12,468 bases of DNA, from contig QIGM01000513.1 in assembly GCA_003230795.1 (NCBI GenBank), positions 1 to 12,468 on the forward strand. Direction: 5' to 3'. Shown here in pieces: positions 1-6,550 of the stretch. This DNA comes from a bacterium. GTDB taxonomy: Bacteria; Bdellovibrionota_C; UBA2361; SZUA-149. The notes under the pieces are model-generated. The model searched no databases, had not been told where the DNA came from, and saw nothing but the letters and a program-made list of their open reading frames with translations. The position numbers were made by a program, and so were the translations under genes. Every line of letters starts with the position of its first letter. Positions within the stretch are counted from its first letter, which is position 1.

Positions 1-1
1 G

Positions 2-745
2 TTTAGTGGGCGAGCGAAACTTCGATTTTCAGCTCCCGAATTGGCTCCGCATCTCCTTCTGGAGGTTTTCGTCATTTATTTGTTCTGCATGCTCTGCCTG
101 CCTCAGATTATTAGGCTAGTAGATCTTGGCTCATCGAAAATTGGACTACTCACCATCAACGTAGCTGGAATTTCGGCGATTCTACTAGTAGCTCTTTGGC
201 CAAAAATGTTTGGAGAACATTTAAGAGACATCGCGAACACTATCGGGCTCTACACTTCTAATTTCGCTCAAATACTCCGCGATATCCTTTTTGCGCCCTA
301 TGCGTATTTCTCTTCTATTGCACCATTTTTGCTCGTGCTAGTTGGCTATTCGCTCGTTCTTACAGGCCTCGATATAGACCCCAGCTCAGGCGCACACCCC
401 ATCGTGCCGATTCTCGCGAAATCAAAAGAAACAAACATCGTGTACTTGATCGTATTCATGGCTGTGGTGGTTGCACCCATCGTGGAGGAGATCATGTTTC
501 GCGGGTTTTTCTATAGTTGGCTAAGAAGTCGTATGCCAGCAGGCGCCGCGGTGATACTATCCGCGCTTATTTTTGCGGCGCTTCATCCGCAAGGAGCCGT
601 TGGGATTGTGCCTCTCACGACTATTGGCATGGTGCTCGCGCTAATCCGCGAGTGGCGAAACTCTCTGCTGACTTGTATTTTTGCCCACGCCTGTTTCAAC
701 GGCGTAACGCTCACACTAGTGATACTCATTTTTTCGAATGCTTAA
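2..745 (+). CDS. CPBP-family intramembrane metalloprotease (5' partial)
   Basis: This looks like a CPBP (CAAX protease and bacteriocin-processing, ABI) family glutamic-type intramembrane protease. Counting from the TTG at 41, the family motifs are EEIMFRG at about residues 149-155, F178 with H182 (FAALH), and H216-A-C-F-N220 (HxxxN). These are the residues expected to form the active site. Several hydrophobic stretches (about 8-25, 40-55, 90-110, 132-148, 168-182, 190-202, 222-232) fit a multi-spanning membrane protein. The frame has no stop between the window start and position 41, and there is no convincing ribosome binding site before the TTG, so the true start is probably outside the window. 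It ends convergently with the response regulator gene, overlapping it by 4 bases. The substrate is unknown. Members process prenylated or peptide substrates or act in immunity and regulation, and nothing here decides between these. Confidence 0.85.
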   Translation, partial: FSGRAKLRFSAPELAPHLLLEVFVIYLFCMLCLPQIIRLVDLGSSKIGLLTINVAGISAILLVALWPKMFGEHLRDIANTIGLYTSNFAQILRDILFAPYAYFSSIAPFLLVLVGYSLVLTGLDIDPSSGAHPIVPILAKSKETNIVYLIVFMAVVVAPIVEEIMFRGFFYSWLRSRMPAGAAVILSALIFAALHPQGAVGIVPLTTIGMVLALIREWRNSLLTCIFAHACFNGVTLTLVILIFSNA

Positions 746-1500
746 GATGAATTCTTAGGGTCGAGAGAAAGAATTCTTTCACCGTCAATGTATGACTCGG
801 TATTATCAGGATTGACGTCACTCAGGTGATCCAAGATTTCCTTAATTACCGAACATTCTTTCTGGATCGAATGCACCACTGACGTTACAGAATCATCACC
901 GTCTTTTATCTCGCCAAGAGATTTTTCGAGCAAACGACAGTGCAATAGAATCGTCGTAACTGGTTGACCCAAGTTGTGTGCCGCAGCGCCTGCCATTTGC
1001 GCGGCCACGAGCTTACGTTCCTGAGCGACAAGTATCGCTTGAGCACTTTGAAGCTCTTTCGTTCTGGCCGTAAGAAGATTGGTTAGATGTTTTATCCGCA
1101 GAAGTGCTTGGATTCTAGCTCTCAACTCTCGGTGGTGAAAGGGTTTAGTAAGGTAGTCATCAGCGCCTAACTCTAGCCCTTCGACTTTAGAATCAATGTC
1201 AGTAAGTGCAGTCAACAATAGTATGGGAACAAAAGGTTCACTGTAGTTCGCACGGAACCATTTAACGAACTCCCTTCCGTCCACATGTGGCATTTTAATG
1301 TCTGTAAGTATCAGATCAGGTAAGGCTTTTTCGCACTCCGCCATTGCGACGCGTCCATCTTCAGCTTCCCGAATATTGTAACCAATCACGCCTAGTGCAT
1401 GGGAGATAACGCTCCGGATGTCAGCGTCATCCTCAACGACAAGAATAGAAGACTGCGAATTCTTTTCGCGTTGCTCTGAGTCGATATTTTCTTTCGCCAC
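742..1500 (-). CDS. Response regulator: receiver domain fused to a histidine-kinase-like dimerization helix, no ATPase domain
   Basis: Residues about 18-133 form a CheY-like receiver: acidic pocket E23/D24/D25, predicted phospho-acceptor D67 (LILTDIKMP), T98 in the LLLTALT strand, and K119 in YLTKPF. A coiled linker of about 140-168 follows, then a segment resembling the H-box of a histidine kinase (residues 170-182, AGAAAHNLGQPVT, with H175). The protein ends at 252 residues, with no N, G1 or G2 boxes of a catalytic ATPase domain. It therefore cannot autophosphorylate by itself. It could act as a phosphotransfer or dimerization module, or the H-box may be a relic. The start is GTG at 1500. 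There is no strong ribosome binding site, but the alternatives give worse domain boundaries. The 5' leader contains a hairpin (1529-1561). No DNA-binding output domain is seen. A link with the adjacent secretion locus is possible but unproven. Confidence 0.85.
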   Translation of the reverse strand: MAKENIDSEQREKNSQSSILVVEDDADIRSVISHALGVIGYNIREAEDGRVAMAECEKALPDLILTDIKMPHVDGREFVKWFRANYSEPFVPILLLTALTDIDSKVEGLELGADDYLTKPFHHRELRARIQALLRIKHLTNLLTARTKELQSAQAILVAQERKLVAAQMAGAAAHNLGQPVTTILLHCRLLEKSLGEIKDGDDSVTSVVHSIQKECSVIKEILDHLSDVNPDNTESYIDGERILSLDPKNSS

Positions 1501-1528
1501 TGCTTTAGTCGGGCATGAGGCGTCCCCA

Positions 1529-1561
1529 TCACCAAAAGAGCACGGATTGGCTCTATGGTGA
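1529..1561 (-). promoter_or_regulatory. Hairpin in the leader of the response regulator gene
   Basis: TCACCA (1529-1534) pairs with TGGTGA (1556-1561), and inside it AGAGC (1537-1541) pairs with GCTCT (1550-1554), leaving an 8-base loop. On the minus strand this lies 28 bases upstream of the GTG start. It is not followed by a T run, so it is not a standard terminator. Its role is unknown; it could mark an attenuator, a protein site or chance structure. Confidence 0.4.
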
Positions 1562-1627
1562 GTTACGCATTACCAATACCAGTTGGATGCCTTGCGGCGA
1601 CGGAGGGGTCTAAATAGAGAAGAAACG

Positions 1628-1647
1628 AAAAAACTCCCAGGAGAGCG
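1628..1647 (-). terminator. Weak candidate terminator after the secretion operon
   Basis: On the minus strand a short self-complementary segment (CTCTCCTGGGAG) is followed directly by six T residues, about 25 bases after the stop of the 127-residue gene. The position suits the end of the operon. The stem is very short (three to four pairs), so this is a weak call. Confidence 0.3.
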
Positions 1648-1669
1648 TCAACTTCACGCAGAATAAAGA

Positions 1670-2053
1670 CTAAAATCGCATAAAGTTGCGGAAGTCCTCA
1701 GTAAAAAGCCTCGGGGTAAGGCTAGGATCACGCATTACTGCATCGACGAGAAAGGCGCGTGTTTCTTCGGTGATACCGGCATCCGAGCCAAGGCCCTGAC
1801 AGAATAGGCCCTGACAGCATATAGCAGCGTCAACAACCGCCTGAGCGGCCTTAACCTGCTCCTCTTCGCTGAGTTCCTCCTCAGCTGCTGCAGAGCTTGC
1901 CTTATCTTTATCAGACATAAGACGCCTTTCCTTCGCGTGAGCACGCTGCTCACGAATAACCTCTTCCAATTCCAAGGTCTTTTCGTCATCGAAAAGAGAA
2001 TTGGGTACATCTGCCTTCAACTTAAAAGAAGCGATCGCTTTTGCGAAGCTCAT
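1670..2053 (-). CDS. Hypothetical protein at the distal end of the T3SS operon
   Basis: I do not recognise this 127-residue protein. The start chosen is the ATG at 2053 (MSFAKAIASF), preceded by GAAAGG at suitable spacing. A TTG 15 bases upstream is in frame but lacks a better site. The first half is charged and predicted helical, with an Ala/Glu-rich stretch (residues about 53-75) that may be coiled or flexible. The second half has a Cys-containing segment in which five residues are duplicated (CCQGL then FCQGL) and a C-terminal part rich in F and R (LTPRLFTEDFRNFMRF). No signal peptide or membrane segment is seen. Its place as the last gene of a secretion operon, with a small, charged, helical sequence, would fit a chaperone, secreted accessory protein or regulator, but this is inference from context only. 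Confidence 0.65.
   Translation of the reverse strand: MSFAKAIASFKLKADVPNSLFDDEKTLELEEVIREQRAHAKERRLMSDKDKASSAAAEEELSEEEQVKAAQAVVDAAICCQGLFCQGLGSDAGITEETRAFLVDAVMRDPSLTPRLFTEDFRNFMRF
1791..1820. repeat. 15-bp in-frame tandem duplication
   Basis: AGGCCCTGACAGAAT (1791-1805) is followed at once by AGGCCCTGACAGCAT (1806-1820), 14 of 15 bases identical. On the minus strand this lies inside the distal hypothetical gene and encodes the repeated pentapeptides CCQGL and FCQGL. The length is a multiple of three, so the frame is kept. Confidence 0.85.
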
Positions 2054-2068
2054 CTCAACACCTTTCAA

Positions 2069-2275
2069 TTAATTTAATAGTAACATTCCGAAGTGTAGTT
2101 TGTCTGCTCCTTGGACGGTATTCAATAGCCTAACGCAAGTTTTCTCTAATTCATCAGAAATACTGAGGCACTCAGGGCCCCTGCAAGACTTAGCGAGAAA
2201 AGACTCTCCGCTTACCAAAGCGACCAAAGAGAAAATCGACGCAACTAAGGAAGTGGGCTCTAAAAACAGGAGCAT
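2069..2275 (-). CDS. Small putative membrane protein overlapping the glycosyltransferase end
   Basis: This is a possible 68-residue protein starting with ATG at 2275, preceded by AGAGGG with 7-base spacing. The first 20 or so residues are hydrophobic (LLFLEPTSLVASIFSLVALV), which could be a single membrane anchor. The rest contains three Cys residues and a short amphipathic helix. It overlaps the 3' end of the glycosyltransferase by 86 bases in another frame, and its stop lies 15 bases before the next start, typical of operon spacing. The good ribosome binding site and the tight fit support it. The large overlap with a convincing gene argues against it. I do not recognise a family. Confidence 0.4.
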   Translation of the reverse strand: MLLFLEPTSLVASIFSLVALVSGESFLAKSCRGPECLSISDELEKTCVRLLNTVQGADKLHFGMLLLN

Positions 2276-3218
2276 GGACAGTCCCTCTAGCACTCATGAA
2301 GGCTCGAAGCGTCCTTGGTAGAGTCTGAGTTACGGTACGAAAGACCAAGCTAATCCGTTGACGGAGACTACCGTAGCGAAACCAAAACAGACGTTCATTT
2401 CGATTATAGTAATAGACGCTAAAAGCTTCTTGCATCTTCTCGTCTGCAAAGTGGTGCCAAATCACACTCTTAGGTTCATACCGCAACTCTAAACCAGCTC
2501 GTTTGATCATGGTGCACCAGTCAGTCTCCTCGAAATACATAAAGTAGTCTTCGGGCATGAGGCCAACCAAATCAATCGTGGAAAAAGGAAGTAGCATTGA
2601 GCAACCCGGAAGGTAGTCAGCAGCACCGCTTGTCTCAAACTGACCCGTGTCAATCTCAGAATTTCCCCGCATCGACAAACGCTGCGCCTCAAAATCGATA
2701 TCCGCACCAGCCGACCAAATCCGATCTTCTCCGAGAACAGACGTATCAGATTCAGGGTCAGGGAAATAAAGTACTTTACTGCCACTCGCTCCGATACTTC
2801 CCTGCCCTGACTGAATCGACTCAACAAGAGTAGAGAGCGAAGAGGGCTCAACTGTCGTGTCTGGATTAAGCAACCAAACGAACTCCGCTCCATGAGCTCG
2901 AGCCTGGCAAATACCAACATTGTTCGCTGCAGCAAATCCTAGATTTTCTGGGTTTAGAATTAACGTCACTTTTGAATTTTCAAGCGTTGACTGTAGTGAA
3001 AGCCCAGAACCATCCGGGGAGGCATTATCAACGATAACGACAAAAGTATTCGCGTAATCAAGCTGCTCCAACGAAGCTAAACATCGTCTAGTATCCTCGA
3101 GACAATTGTAATGGACTAGGACAATGCCCACAGAAGGCTGCCTACGCGGATCGCCATCCACTAAGCCCGTATCGTCATCGAGTTTGTTAGTCTTCGGCAT
3201 ATTGTTACTGCGGAGCAT
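2190..3218 (-). CDS. Family 2 glycosyltransferase (rhamnosyltransferase-like, WbbL type)
   Basis: This is a GT-A fold transferase that would move a sugar from a nucleotide donor to a lipid-linked or polysaccharide acceptor at the cytoplasmic face of the membrane. Counting from the ATG at 3218 (342 residues), the signatures are VGIVLVHYN (30-38), VDNASPDGSG (63-72), NLGFAAANN (92-100), LLNPDTTVEP (116-125, the DxD-like metal site), DYLPGCSMLLP (201-211), and YFMYFEETDWC (225-235, with the likely catalytic acidic residues). The basic C-terminus is consistent with membrane association. The frame is open upstream to a TTG at 3344 inside the preceding TPR gene, but domain position favours the ATG at 3218 or 3200. 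Neither has a strong ribosome binding site. It lies directly after the TPR gene on the same strand. A polysaccharide enzyme inside a T3SS operon is unusual. Confidence 0.88.
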   Translation of the reverse strand: MLRSNNMPKTNKLDDDTGLVDGDPRRQPSVGIVLVHYNCLEDTRRCLASLEQLDYANTFVVIVDNASPDGSGLSLQSTLENSKVTLILNPENLGFAAANNVGICQARAHGAEFVWLLNPDTTVEPSSLSTLVESIQSGQGSIGASGSKVLYFPDPESDTSVLGEDRIWSAGADIDFEAQRLSMRGNSEIDTGQFETSGAADYLPGCSMLLPFSTIDLVGLMPEDYFMYFEETDWCTMIKRAGLELRYEPKSVIWHHFADEKMQEAFSVYYYNRNERLFWFRYGSLRQRISLVFRTVTQTLPRTLRAFMSARGTVHAPVFRAHFLSCVDFLFGRFGKRRVFSR

Positions 3219-3306
3219 GGAGCATGTGGTCTCTTGCGATCGCACTTTAAAAGGGGGCGAAATTCTGCGGACTAGTTCAATGTTTCCTATACAAATGCTC
3301 CCTGCA

Positions 3307-3912
3307 TTAGTCAAGAAACGACGCTTTCCCTCGCAGCGCTTCAAGCTCCTTTGGAGAGAGGAGACTCAAAGCTTTCTCAAGCTCTCTAGTCCCTTCTTCT
3401 TTCGAATTCCGGCCATACAGATAGCTCGCGTAGTTCCATCGAACTCGCGGATCCAATGGAGCAAGCCTAATTGCTGTTTCGTAGTAGCTACTGGCTTCAT
3501 CCTTTCTTCCCTCAACTTCTGCAAGAAAACCGAGATGAGCATGTGCCCTTGCGTAATAAGGATCTCTCCGCAGCGCTTCTTGGAAGAATGACTTGGCCTT
3601 CTCGTTCTCCGAGTTTCTGATAGCGAGACAACCCAAGGCATCAGCCACTCGAGCTGTTCGTGGAACTAACTCCTCTGCCAAGCGAAGCATTGCATCGGCT
3701 CGATATAGTGATTGTTTGTCGCTAACCCTAAGAGCGAGCACCGCTTTACTGAGAAGGTCTTCGTAAGAGCGCTGTCTTGCTACTCGTTCGTCTAAACCAA
3801 TTTTTGGAGCGCAAGAGCTAAGCATTCCCGTTAGGAGCACGCTACTTGCTAGCAGGGTAAGTACTCGCCATCGACTCTTCGCATTAACCTTAAAGCGCGC
3901 GCTGACAATCAT
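3307..3912 (-). CDS. TPR lipoprotein, candidate T3SS pilotin or assembly factor
   Basis: This 201-residue protein has a basic N-terminus, a hydrophobic segment (about 16-31) and a lipobox-like end (MLSSC, Cys34), so it is probably exported and lipidated. About three tetratricopeptide-like helical repeats follow (roughly 85-185), with typical pieces such as AKSFFQEALRRDPYYARAHAHLGFL (split around residues 107-131) and YYETAIRLAPLDPRVRWNYA. The start ATG overlaps the sctV stop as ATGA, which indicates translational coupling. TPR lipoproteins of the PilF/PilW kind act as pilotins that take secretins to the outer membrane. By analogy this could serve the T3SS secretin, whose gene is not in the window. 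An outer-membrane or periplasmic scaffold role is equally possible. Its end lies about 90 bases before the favoured glycosyltransferase start. Confidence 0.8.
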   Translation of the reverse strand: MIVSARFKVNAKSRWRVLTLLASSVLLTGMLSSCAPKIGLDERVARQRSYEDLLSKAVLALRVSDKQSLYRADAMLRLAEELVPRTARVADALGCLAIRNSENEKAKSFFQEALRRDPYYARAHAHLGFLAEVEGRKDEASSYYETAIRLAPLDPRVRWNYASYLYGRNSKEEGTRELEKALSLLSPKELEALRGKASFLD

Positions 3913-5798
3913 GCCGCCTCCTGTCGCTCTTTACCTAAAGCGTCTTCCAGATCTCCGACTACCTTTAATTCCACGTCAGGCAGAATCTCCTCAGGTGAAA
4001 TGACTCGCAGCCCTTGAACTTCTCCGGATAGCAAGGCACCTACGTGAGGACGGAGTCGAGGAGAAACGAGCAGAATTTTCAACTCCGGGCGCGCTAGTGC
4101 ACAAGCAACAACATCACTCAGAATTTCTGGAGCTATAGACCCTATCTCATGCAGGGAGCCGAGTGCCCTACTCTCAAAATGCTCTCCGAGAACAAACGTT
4201 TCAATAACTCCATGATTCTGTAGATCCTGCGTAATGCTTCTACGAAGAGCTATACGCACTGCTCGCTCAAGTAAGTGTTCTGCATCCTCCGACCCCAGCA
4301 TCGGCTCCCCAACATGAGTGCTCGACGCCAGTCGATCTTCAGCGATGGCCTGCAGAATCGCTGGCATTTCTCTAATGCGAACTCTATCTCTAACCAAAGA
4401 GCGCAGTAGGCGTGTGAGCTGAGTAACGCCTATCTGCTCCGGCACAACAGCGTTTATCAAATCCTCACAACTAGAAAGATGAAGTTCAAGCAGCTTGCGA
4501 GTATGAGTATCATCCAAGAGTGATGCCAAATGCAGACGAACTTCCTCACGCAGAACTTCGATGATTACTTCACCTAGCATCAGTTGCTCTTCCTCGAAGT
4601 GCACCTCCCTGCTGACAACACCCTGAAGAGCCACCGCAAACCACTGACCTTGTATAGAAGAGAGAATCTCAAACTCTATCTCTGGCACGATTACACCGCG
4701 TTCTTGAAACTCCTTTCGTCGGTACTGAGCAATGCGTACGATAAGGCTTTGTTCCTTACGTAAACGACTTGCAGCCTGAGCGCTAAGCTGCAGCACTATC
4801 CGTGATGCGGCTCGTGGGCGAAACACCTCCTCGGTGTCTACTCTTTGTTTCGTCCGCTGCTCTTCTCGAACTCCACGAGCCATAACAAAAAGTAAAGTCG
4901 CCATTGCTAGAAACGGTATTGCCGGCAGTCCAGGAACTGCAGCAAGCATTAGAAGAACTATCGCCGAAGCAACGAGAGCTTGAGGCTCCCTAGTCAGCTG
5001 ACTAAGCATGTCACGGCCCACAAACTCATTGCCACCATCAGCAACTCGAGTGACCACAACACCAGCCGCAACTGCGACAAGCAACGCAGGAATCTGAGAG
5101 ACCAGCCCGTCTCCGATTGTAAAAATGGTAAAGCGCTCTACCGCTTCTAGAAGGCCAAGGTTCTGTTGCGTCACGCCAACAATAAATCCAGCGGTAATAT
5201 TAATAGCGGTAATGAGAATTCCAGCGATAGCATCGCCTTTCACAAATTTCATCGCACCATCGAGCGCACCGAATAGCTTTGATTCAACTTGAAGCTCACG
5301 CCGACGTTCTCTGGCCTCTGCGACGCTCAGCATTCCACTGCGAATATCGGCGTCTATCGACATCTGTTTTCCAGGCATTGCATCAAGCGCGAAACGTGCT
5401 GCGACTTCCGCAACTCGCTCAGAGCCCTTCGCAATGACTAGAAACTGGACAAGCGTGATAATGACGAAGATCACCAAGCCAACAACTACGTTTCCGCCGA
5501 CGACAAAACTACCAAAGGTGAGAATAATGCTCGGAACTGAGTCACCCGACAGAATCTGCCGAGTCGTTGCAATGTTAAGGCCGAGCCGAAAGAGGGTAGA
5601 AAGAAGTAGAATCGTAGGTAAGGAAGTAAACTTCTGTGGCTCGGAAAGATATACTGCGGAGATAAGCAGTAAGAGCGCAAATGAGATGTTGCACATTAGA
5701 AGCGAGTCGAGAACTATCGACGGCATCGGGAAAATCATTATCCCGACAACGGCAACTATTCCAGCCGGCAGAAGTAAATCTTTCGCTTCAGCTCTCAA
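3909..5798 (-). CDS. sctV: T3SS export gate protein SctV (FlhA/YscV/InvA family)
   Basis: SctV is the major export gate: it forms a nonameric ring in the inner membrane, receives chaperone-substrate complexes, and uses its cytoplasmic domain for substrate switching. The N-terminal half (about 1-308) holds the membrane segments (for example 8-30, 36-52, 88-123, 190-212, 232-250, 274-305). It also carries the family's conserved cytoplasmic loop: RVAEVAARFALDAMPGKQMS (128-147), DADIRSG (149-155), FVKGDAIAGI (185-194) and TIGDGLVSQIPALL (227-240). The remaining 310 or so residues are the soluble ring domain. At 629 residues it is somewhat shorter than many relatives (about 670-700). The start is a TTG preceded by AGGAGG with 6-base spacing, which is convincing. 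It follows sctF after a hairpin-containing gap and is coupled to the TPR gene. Non-flagellar assignment rests on its neighbours sctJ, sctQ and sctF, since FlhA is closely related. Confidence 0.95.
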   Translation of the reverse strand: MRAEAKDLLLPAGIVAVVGIMIFPMPSIVLDSLLMCNISFALLLLISAVYLSEPQKFTSLPTILLLSTLFRLGLNIATTRQILSGDSVPSIILTFGSFVVGGNVVVGLVIFVIITLVQFLVIAKGSERVAEVAARFALDAMPGKQMSIDADIRSGMLSVAEARERRRELQVESKLFGALDGAMKFVKGDAIAGILITAINITAGFIVGVTQQNLGLLEAVERFTIFTIGDGLVSQIPALLVAVAAGVVVTRVADGGNEFVGRDMLSQLTREPQALVASAIVLLMLAAVPGLPAIPFLAMATLLFVMARGVREEQRTKQRVDTEEVFRPRAASRIVLQLSAQAASRLRKEQSLIVRIAQYRRKEFQERGVIVPEIEFEILSSIQGQWFAVALQGVVSREVHFEEEQLMLGEVIIEVLREEVRLHLASLLDDTHTRKLLELHLSSCEDLINAVVPEQIGVTQLTRLLRSLVRDRVRIREMPAILQAIAEDRLASSTHVGEPMLGSEDAEHLLERAVRIALRRSITQDLQNHGVIETFVLGEHFESRALGSLHEIGSIAPEILSDVVACALARPELKILLVSPRLRPHVGALLSGEVQGLRVISPEEILPDVELKVVGDLEDALGKERQEAA

Positions 5799-5816
5799 TT
5801 CGCTCCTCCTTTATTG
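5799..5816 (-). promoter_or_regulatory. Strong ribosome binding site before the TTG start of sctV
   Basis: The minus strand reads AAAGGAGG followed by AGCGAA and then TTG. The full AGGAGG core at 6-base spacing decides for the rare TTG start at 5798. It lies 13 bases from the hairpin at 5829-5866, so structure there could influence access. Confidence 0.75.
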
Positions 5817-5828
5817 CGTCTGAGCGAA

Positions 5829-5866
5829 AGCCAGCGAAGAGGTACCCTCGTGCGTCTTCGCTGGCT
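5829..5866 (-). promoter_or_regulatory. 12-bp perfect hairpin between sctF and sctV
   Basis: AGCCAGCGAAGA (5829-5840) and TCTTCGCTGGCT (5855-5866) are exact reverse complements separated by 14 bases. The hairpin starts 9 bases after the sctF stop. It is not followed by a T run on the minus strand, so it is unlikely to be a full Rho-independent terminator. Position suggests a 3' stabiliser or RNA processing barrier for the upstream part of the mRNA, or partial attenuation before sctV. Confidence 0.8.
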
Positions 5867-5875
5867 ATAATATTG

Positions 5876-6121
5876 CTACGGCCGCATGTTCCGAATAATC
5901 GCGCTGATTCCATCAAACAAAACTCGATACGCGTTGCTCAAGGCTTGTGCAGATTGAGAGCGAGTACTTAAGGCGTTAACAATTAGCTGCTGCTCTTGCG
6001 GACTACTTGAGTCGGAATCAAACGTGTGTTTGATGATGTCGGCGATGTCGGCGTTCGTAGTTGATAGATTTCTTATCTTCGTGACGAGACTATCGACTGA
6101 AGTATGTGCATTGATTTCCAT
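5876..6121 (-). CDS. sctF: T3SS needle subunit SctF (MxiH/PrgI/YscF family)
   Basis: This is an 81-residue small helical protein with the size and layout of needle subunits: a first helix (about 8-35), a Ser/Pro turn (SDSSSPQEQQ, 36-45), and a second long helix ending in ISAIIRNMRP. The C-terminus is close to the AIIQNFR end of MxiH and PrgI, the part that lines the needle channel. Subunits are exported through the T3SS and polymerise into the hollow needle outside the cell. The ATG at 6121 is preceded by AGGGAAG, a moderate site. Location between two small or structural T3SS genes and before sctV supports the call. Hairpins lie on both sides of the gene (6140-6159 and 5829-5866). Homology here is judged by eye from length, pattern and C-terminal motif. 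Confidence 0.75.
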   Translation of the reverse strand: MEINAHTSVDSLVTKIRNLSTTNADIADIIKHTFDSDSSSPQEQQLIVNALSTRSQSAQALSNAYRVLFDGISAIIRNMRP

Positions 6122-6139
6122 TTTGCTTCCCTATTAAAT

Positions 6140-6159
6140 CCAGACCCATCCGGGCCTGG
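6140..6159 (-). promoter_or_regulatory. 8-bp hairpin just upstream of the sctF ribosome binding site
   Basis: On the minus strand CCAGGCCC pairs with GGGTCTGG (one G-T wobble) around a GGAT tetraloop. It lies 18 bases before the sctF start codon, leaving the AGGGAAG site single-stranded. There is no T run after it. It may set the 5' end of a stable processed sctF message or control access to the ribosome binding site. Confidence 0.65.
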
Positions 6160-6204
6160 AATCGATCAGTATATTAACTGCTTACAAACACGGCTGAGAT
6201 TACT

Positions 6205-6501
6205 CTACGCCGCCCGAATATTTCGAACTGCCGCCATGCGTGTTTCATGCTCGGAACGTTCGATATTCGAGATGAAGCTCACCTGCTGAAGCTCCATCTG
6301 CGTCTCGATCTGCTTATCAATTAGGTCTTGGTAAGCAGGAGAAACATCAATCGTCGTCGTGTCAGATACGGCTCGTGCAAGACTGGCCGCAAAGTCTACT
6401 CCTTGCGCCACCGGCTCTGGAAGATACTGCGCAATTCCTTGAGCAGTTTGTGCCATACCTTGAAGAATTCCGTTTTGATAAAGCCCGTTTGGTACGTTCA
6501 T
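6205..6501 (-). CDS. Small unknown T3SS-associated protein, possible inner-rod candidate
   Basis: This 98-residue protein starts at ATG 6501 after AAGGAG with 8-base spacing, a strong site. The N-terminal half is rich in Gly, Gln and Ala with short hydrophobic patches. The second half (about 55-98) is a long charged or amphipathic helix ending in EHETRMAAVRNIRAA. The final RNIRAA resembles the RNMRP end of the adjacent SctF. Its size and position just before sctF would fit the inner rod SctI, or a co-chaperone or secreted accessory subunit. However, I cannot see a decisive SctI signature, and the polar C-terminus is not typical of PrgJ or YscI. No signal peptide is present, consistent with T3SS export or a cytosolic role. 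Certain as a gene, uncertain in function. Confidence 0.75.
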   Translation of the reverse strand: MNVPNGLYQNGILQGMAQTAQGIAQYLPEPVAQGVDFAASLARAVSDTTTIDVSPAYQDLIDKQIETQMELQQVSFISNIERSEHETRMAAVRNIRAA

Positions 6502-6550
6502 CTTTCTTACTCCTTTGCTGCGTCAACTCGTGTAGAGATGGGCACTTGCC

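Noticed and set aside
3219..3344. Longer N-terminus for the glycosyltransferase from TTG 3344
   Set aside because: It would overlap the TPR gene and add about 40 residues with no resemblance to the GT2 fold; the AAGGAG before it is only one base from the TTG.
3909..5798. Flagellar FlhA rather than SctV
   Set aside because: The neighbours sctJ, sctQ and a needle-like gene are non-flagellar T3SS components, and no flagellar genes are seen.
5434..5971. Plus-strand reading frames over the 5' end of sctV
   Set aside because: They are antisense to a strongly conserved SctV coding region and show no recognisable domain or ribosome binding site.
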